From Dryococelus australis (taxonomy: Eukaryota; Arthropoda; Insecta; Phasmatodea; Phasmatidae): a stretch of DNA of 64,000 bases. Positions 58,882-64,000 of this stretch are shown in pieces. The DNA lies in contig CM057009.1 of assembly GCA_029891345.1 (NCBI GenBank), forward strand, positions 230,383,178-230,447,177, read 5' to 3'. Below the pieces are notes generated by a model. That model made no database searches and was not told the DNA's origin. It saw nothing but the letters and a program-made list of their open reading frames with translations. The translations under genes were made by a program, and so were the position numbers. How positions within the stretch are numbered: the stretch's first letter is position 1; every line of letters starts with the position of its first letter.

Positions 58882-59868
58882 AGGTGATATTACACGATAC
58901 CAGATTTCGTATACATGCTAGTGTGGCACCCTTCATGGCATTTTCTTCCTTGTACTGCCAGACTTCGTACTAGGTTTTGGTAATTTGACATGTCCTACTT
59001 TTCGTGGCAGGTTCCATATCGGGTTTCGTACCTGGGCAATCACATCACAGTTTTCAGAGCGTAGAGCACTCCCCATGGCTACTACTTGAAACGAGTTGAT
59101 GAAGAAACCAAAAAGCATGCCTCCATCTTGATTATACATCTGTGAGGTTGAAACTCTTTCAAATATATTTAAGATACGACAATGATGAATAATATTGGTG
59201 ATGACAACTTTTAATTACTGTTTAAAATTATTCTAAATACTTAACACATTACCTAATGTAAGAAATACTTAATTCAAACTGTTTAACATATCTACAGTAT
59301 ATAAACTGGATATCTGGAGTGTGAACTGGTAGTATAGTTGTAACTACCTCGAGTAACATATAACATTTGGGCGTGAGTTTGAATCTTGGTGAGACCCTTA
59401 AATATTTTTATCATTAAATTTTATATGCATATAATATCCCGATACATAAAGAAAAAACTATATTTTGCATTCAGTCAATAATTTTCATCAAAATTAAAAA
59501 TAACGCACTTGTATTCTAGTGACGTCATGTCATTTTCAAGAAAATGAATTAAACTATTCTAGTAAGCAATCAATTTATGTAAAAGGCAAACAGTAATATA
59601 GCAATATTTAGATGTGCTACCCAGTTTTTTCATAGGCTTACGCAAGTTACTAACTGGTACCAGTTCTATGAATGGGGTCCATATTTACTATAAACCACAT
59701 ACTGCGCACCCACTGAGGGTACCAAATGCTTGTATCCAAATGGGTGTCGTGTAGCATGAATATTCCATGGCGGCTCATATAGCGGCTGGTATACCGGCTC
59801 ATGCACCAGAGCTTGTAGAAACTTGTACAAGAACCAAGTATGGCTGCAGGTATCGTATAATATTGGCT
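58882..59868. mobile_element. PIF/Harbinger-like element, ~987 bp, non-autonomous
   Basis: It starts aggtgatattacacgatac and ends gtatcgtataatattggct, inverted repeats that pair at about 15 of 19 positions. The direct repeat TTA (58879-58881 and 59869-59871) flanks them, the typical PIF/Harbinger target. No transposase is visible. An internal tRNA-promoter-like stretch (59318-59395, tggtagtatagttg and gagtttgaatcttgg) may be an older SINE piece. Confidence 0.6.
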
Positions 59869-60039
59869 TTAGTGGGGCCTGGAAATACTTTTAAAAAAAT
59901 ATTACTTCTGATAAGTACCCTAGTTTTGAACAATTAGGGTGTATTTTATATCAGGTGTTTCATTATTATAGATACAAAATGTAGGGGTGGGTAGAGGACA
60001 ATGAAATAATGAAAAAAGTTTAAATTAACATAGGTCTGA

Positions 60040-60408
60040 AAACTAATTGTTTGACAACATCCATTTCATATATGAACGTGCTAATGGCAACACACAGGAG
60101 GCAGCATGATTGTACCTCGAAGTATTATTTCACAGAAGAGAGCCAGGCAACCATGTTTTCGTGAAGTTCCATCATTTGTGAGGCTATGCTTTGTGGTACA
60201 TTTGTTGTGCTGCCTCCCATATGCTGCCATTAGCACGTTCATACATGAAATGGATGTTGGCTATTTCTTTGTTAGCAAATGTGTGTGGAGCCATGGCAAC
60301 ATCATCAAATGCTGCTACAAGTGCACACTGCTGTTGACATTCAATGTATGGGCTAGTACCTGGAACATAAGACATGAACAATTTTGTAATGGTGCAATGG
60401 TTGCACAT
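60040..60408. pseudogene. Inverted pair of transposon-type helix-turn-helix fragments (DUF4817-like)
   Basis: On the plus strand, 60048-60185 reads NIHFIYERANGNTQEAA. On the minus strand, 60262-60190 reads NKEIANIHFMYERANGSIWEAAQQMY. Both match the opening helix-turn-helix of proteins found on many insect transposons (DUF4817-like, recalled from memory). The two copies face each other with about 100 bp between, giving an imperfect palindrome (60061-60105 against 60205-60265). Neither continues into a transposase. Confidence 0.5.
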
Positions 60409-60576
60409 GTGGCTACATCATATCTAGGAAACAATTGGTTTTGGGACCTATCTTTATAAAAACTTTGCCATTATTTCATTGTCCTCTACATGCCCCTGCA
60501 GTTTGTACCTATAATGTTGAAACATCCTGAATAGGAGGTTTTGTGGGTGTTTGTTTTTATAATTAAAAGCCCAAAA

Positions 60577-60830
60577 GGAGCCACGATAGTATAGTGGTTA
60601 GACTAATTGCCTCCCACCTAGGTGAACCAGGTTCAATTCCTGGGGGGCTGCTTCCGGATTTTTGCATGCAGGAATCATGACCCAACAATGCCGCTGATCT
60701 GTGGGTTTTCTCACGAATCTCCCACTTCTCCCGCCCCTTCATTCTGGCACTGTTCCATATTCACATTGTTTCAACCACATCGGCTCTCAAGGCCTCGATG
60801 TTATAATATTTTTCAACAAAACTCTATACT
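60577..60830 (+). mobile_element. tRNA-derived SINE
   Basis: The head has a Pol III A box (tagtatagtgg, 60588-60598) and B box (ggttcaattcc, 60629-60639) at tRNA spacing, and resembles a Gly-tRNA with a CCC-type loop. The acceptor and anticodon stems do not pair properly, so it is not a working tRNA. A unique ~170-bp body follows to about 60830. Confidence 0.65.
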
Positions 60831-61113
60831 CTAATATTGTGGTTGTTTACAAGTAGGAAGGTGTAGTGTAGGGATATTGGAGATGCAGAGGTTGGGAGGC
60901 CTGGGCAAGGGCTTCTACAAGGGCGAGTAAAACATGGTGGCCTATTGGTGTGTACGTTTTTCCTGTAGTAACAACGCCGTCATTCAGGCAATGTTGGCTC
61001 GTGTCACGTTTGTAATTAACGCAAATTCTTTTTGTCTCTGGAATTGCTGTTAAATTCCTGTTCGTTATGAGAATCGCAGGGACGGACGGTGGGAAGCAGT
61101 GTCATACATCACA
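60831..61113. other. Leader region of Gypsy element D, no gene seen
   Basis: Probably includes decayed LTR and leader of the following element. I could not mark the LTR ends. Confidence 0.4.
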
Positions 61114-61930
61114 ATGGCAATTGCAACGCAATTTCAGATTGTGCCACCAAAAAATTTATAATTTTAAGCATCATCAGAATAGAGCAAATGGATACAATGA
61201 TTCGAATGGTTCTGGATCGCATCGGGACTCTGCAAAAAATCAGATAAAACTCAAGTAAACATGCTACTCTACTACATGGGGCCCGAGGCAGATGACGTGG
61301 TAGACTCGTTCTCCCTGAAAGATCGGGTTAAAAAGTATACAATGGTGAAAGGTAGGTTTTTGTTTTCTTCAGTGAGAAAAAAAACCTTATTCACAAATGA
61401 GCTTGGTTTTTCAAATGCCGGCAATAAGATGGGGAATTGGCAAATGCGTTTATTAACTACATTTCAAATTGGGAGAGACTTGTGAATTGCAAAACCTGAA
61501 GGAAGGATTCATAACAACAGTACTGGTTATTGAAGTGTCTGATAATAGGCTATCGGAGGCGCTACAAATGGACAGTGAACTGACAACGGAGCAGGCAGTA
61601 AAAAATATCCGACAGGCAGAAACAGCAAAACAACAGCAACAAGAGTTGTGGCCATCATCAGAAATGTATATTGATGCAGTTCACAATAGTAGGGTGGATA
61701 CTCATCGACCGCCAAGAATGGAAAATTCAGGAGTGTATCGTCACCCACAGTTTGCATGTAATAAAAATGAGACCTATCAGCCAAACACTGAAGCAGCAAC
61801 TATCCAATGCTCCAAGTGCAGAGTGACACCCTCTCACCCTTCGTATAAGTGTCTGACAGACAAGGTGAAGTGCAATAAAAAAGGCCACTATGAAAGGTGC
61901 TGGAGGAATGCAGAATTACAAGAATCATGA
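61114..61930 (+). pseudogene. gag: gag of element D
   Basis: From ATG 61114: IATQFQIVPPKNL, stops, then QVNMLLYYMGPEADDVVDSF (about 61255-61310), VRKKTLF, a frameshift near 61460, and VIEVSDNRLSEALQMDSELT with AVKNIRQAETAKQQQ (61530-61640). The tail has C-rich remains (CSKCRVTPSHPSYKCL and VKCNKKGHYERCW), the latter a partial zinc knuckle. The frame from 61469 to 61930 is open for 153 codons. Confidence 0.8.
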
Positions 61931-61960
61931 ACAAAGGATGACGAACAGTGTAAGTACTAC

Positions 61961-63715
61961 ATGGGTGAAGTGGCAGCAATGGACATGGGTGAAGTGGCAG
62001 CGTTGGAGGTCTGTGTGGAACCATGGTTTGTCCGGTTGCTCGTAGGGAATGTTGAGGTTAAGTTCAAAGTGGATACAGGGGTCGATATTATGGTAATTGG
62101 GTTAGAGTTAAGTGACCGCCTGAAATGGTGCTTGATAAAACTCACAATAAACTGTTTAGTGCTGGGAATGGAACTATCAAGTCAATGAATTCCACTTGTA
62201 GGGAGACCTGCTTTGGGAGCTTTTAATATCATCACCATATATGACAACAGAGCCTTGGAGGAGGTGAACGTATAGAGGGTGAGTTCTGAGAATGCACATC
62301 AGATTGTGGGTAAATTCCCAGAACTTTTCACAGGTTTAGGTAAACTTCATAAAGAATATGAGGTAGTCCTAGAGGAGAGCTACGAGCCGTATGCAGTTGC
62401 AGTCCCGAGACAAGTCGCACTACTATTGAAAAATTAGGTAAAACTGGAATTGAATAAAATTGTGAAGGAAGGGGTAAAAACATCTATCGAGAAACCAACG
62501 GAGTGGTGTACACCAATGCTGGTGGTGTCCAAGACTGATGGGTCAGTCAGAATCTGTGTAGACTATACAGAACTGAATAGGTATGTATGATGAGAATGCC
62601 TTCAGCTTCCTTTCAGCAGTAGAAGAATCACTGGCACAGTTAGGAGAAGCAAAAATTTTCAAAAAATTAATGCTTCAAGGGAATTTTGGCAAGTACCTTT
62701 GGCAAAAGAGAGCGCAATTCTGACTACATTTCTAACATCATTTGGGACATTGTTTTTTAATTGCTTGCCATTTGGTATAAATTCAGGGCCAGAGCACTAC
62801 CAATGCAAAATGCAAGAAATACTGCAGGGAATAGGTGGTGCTGTCAACCAGGTGGAGGAGATCCTCATTTATCGTACTACATTGGAAGAATATGATTTGT
62901 GGGTGCAGTCCGTACTTGCCAAGTGCGAGTTCAAAGTATAGTCTGTAAAATTTCTAGGTCTCATTATAAGTGAAGGAACGGTTCAGCCAGACCCAGACAA
63001 GAGAAAAGTTATAAGAGAAATGCCAAAGCCAAGTAATGTCACAGATTGCGACGAATATTAGGTTTGACAAACTACTCACGGAAGTTCATTACAAAGTTGT
63101 CTGAGATAATCCAACCATTAAGAGAAATGCTGAAAAATGGTAATGAGTGGATATGGGGTGATAAACAAAAGAAAACCATGGAAACAATCAAGCAGGAACT
63201 GACACAGCAGCCGACCCTAGCCCTTTACAGACACGGGGCCCCACTCAGAATTCCAGCGGATGCTTTATCATACGGCCTAGGGGCAGTGCTGGAACAGCAA
63301 AAAAAACTCAGTGGAAACCCATAATATACACATCAAGGAGTCTTAGTAAAACGGAAACCATATATGCCCAAATTGAGAAGAAAGCTTTGGCAGCCATTTG
63401 GGAGTGTGAGAAGTTTAGGGAATACATGTTAGGTACTTGTGTACAGATTCTCACAGACCACAAACTGCTGGTGACGCTACTTGTATATCTAAGCCCCTTG
63501 CAGACCTAACAGCCAGACTACAGAGATTACATGTGTGGTTAATATGTTTCTTTTATACCATTCAGTATGTGCCAGGCAGAGAATTCCACATACCAGATGC
63601 TCTTTCTCGGACCCCAATCGAGAAAGCAAAAATGAAGGGAAGGAGATCCTGGAAGAATAATAGTCCATCCACAACATTATACCGGAAACACCATTTTCAG
63701 ACATATGATTAGCAG
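61961..63715 (+). pseudogene. pol: Protease, RT and RNase H of element D
   Basis: The protease reads VKFKVDTGVDIMVIG (about 62054-62100) with intact DTG. RT: KPTEWCTPMLVVSKTDGSVRI (about 62490-62555), a frameshifted middle, then FFNCLPFGINSGPEHYQ (62753-62802). At the catalytic site it reads NQVEEILIYRTT (about 62848-62882), with Glu-Glu where Asp-Asp is required. RNase H/tether: LGLTNYSRKF (63055), ALYRHGAPLRIPADAL, and later VPGREFHIPDALSRTP (63570-63615). Inactive because of the catalytic change and several frameshifts. Confidence 0.85.
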
Positions 63716-64000
63716 AGATCAAGGAGGCTTAAGATAAAGACCCGGAATGCCAGAAACTGAAGGAATGTATCGGCCATGGATCCTGGTACAAGGACTCCAT
63801 ATACTGGTTTGTGAGAGGACAGCTGACATGCAATGAAGGGCAGATCATGAAAGGGACACAGATTTTTATTCTGGCACAGCAATGTCCAGAAATGTTGAAA
63901 AGGATATATGAAGGGCATATGGGAGCTGTGAAATGTCATTGGCGGGCACACGAGTGGTGGCCTAACATGTCTACTGAAGTGAAGTGGATGGTAGAAACAG
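63716..64000 (+). pseudogene. pol: Start of integrase of element D (truncated by window edge)
   Basis: Zinc-binding (HHCC) domain region: SWYKDSIYWFVRGQLTCNEG near 63783-63842, MLKRIYEGHMGAVKCHWRA near 63892-63948, then EWWPNMSTEVKWMVE to the end of the window. The Cys pair and catalytic core lie beyond. Confidence 0.75.

Larger units (their letters stand above)
61114..64000 (+). mobile_element. Gypsy-type retrotransposon (element D), running off the window
   Basis: gag, protease, RT, RNase H and the start of integrase appear in order and in reasonable register. The element continues beyond 64000. It resembles the K02A2.6-like group, like element C. Stops and frameshifts occur throughout. 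Confidence 0.85.

Noticed and set aside
60577-60660. A functional tRNA-Gly gene
   Set aside because: The A and B boxes are good, but the acceptor and anticodon stems do not pair and a non-tRNA body follows, so it is a SINE head.

Overview
This is nuclear DNA from an animal, most likely an insect or another arthropod with a large AT-rich genome. There are no bacterial-style operons. The window is dominated by decayed transposable elements around one convincing host gene. That gene (36786-38792, +) is a 668-codon PTB/PID-domain protein with a good start context, an in-frame upstream stop, a GC-richer 5' flank, and a canonical splice donor four bases after its stop codon.

The left half (about 617-32960) is best read as one old Polinton/Maverick-type element, a large virus-like DNA transposon. 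It has very long inverted arms and two younger transposons nested inside it. The core (about 15060-24480) keeps a recognisable gene set. On the minus strand are a penton-like minor capsid protein, an adenovirus-type cysteine protease, a short Lys-rich/hydrophobic protein with an intact frame, and a decayed phospholipase-A2-like virion protein. Divergent from these, across a 63-bp gap carrying a TATATATA box, the plus strand holds a packaging ATPase, a fibre-like coiled protein, a conserved Polinton protein of unknown role and the Polinton integrase. I could not find the protein-primed DNA polymerase or the major capsid protein.

The arms are 617-3624 plus 13836-15060 on the left, and the reverse complements 24480-28076 plus 31266-32960 on the right. 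They look roughly 80-85% alike where I compared them by eye. They contain a 27-bp minisatellite, a ~119-bp satellite and zinc-finger-like remnants. A Gypsy LTR retrotransposon (3625-13835) sits in the left arm with an ATGG target duplication, and the right arm preserves the matching empty site. A 3.2-kb DNA transposon (28077-31265) sits inside a satellite unit of the right arm.

The rest of the window holds, in order: a microsatellite-rich spacer; the PTB gene; about 8 kb of gene-poor, intron- or intergenic-like DNA with MITEs; a 3'-truncated Gypsy element on the minus strand (about 46690-51240) carrying a solo LTR of another family; a Gypsy relic with an internal deletion joining gag to integrase (about 52690-54420); a Copia relic with a MITE inside (about 55450-58450); a PIF/Harbinger-like element with terminal inverted repeats; an inverted pair of transposase-type helix-turn-helix fragments; a tRNA-derived SINE; and a Gypsy element running off the right edge (about 61100-64000).

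All identifications come from reading translations and repeats by eye. Names rest on remembered family motifs and no search was run.
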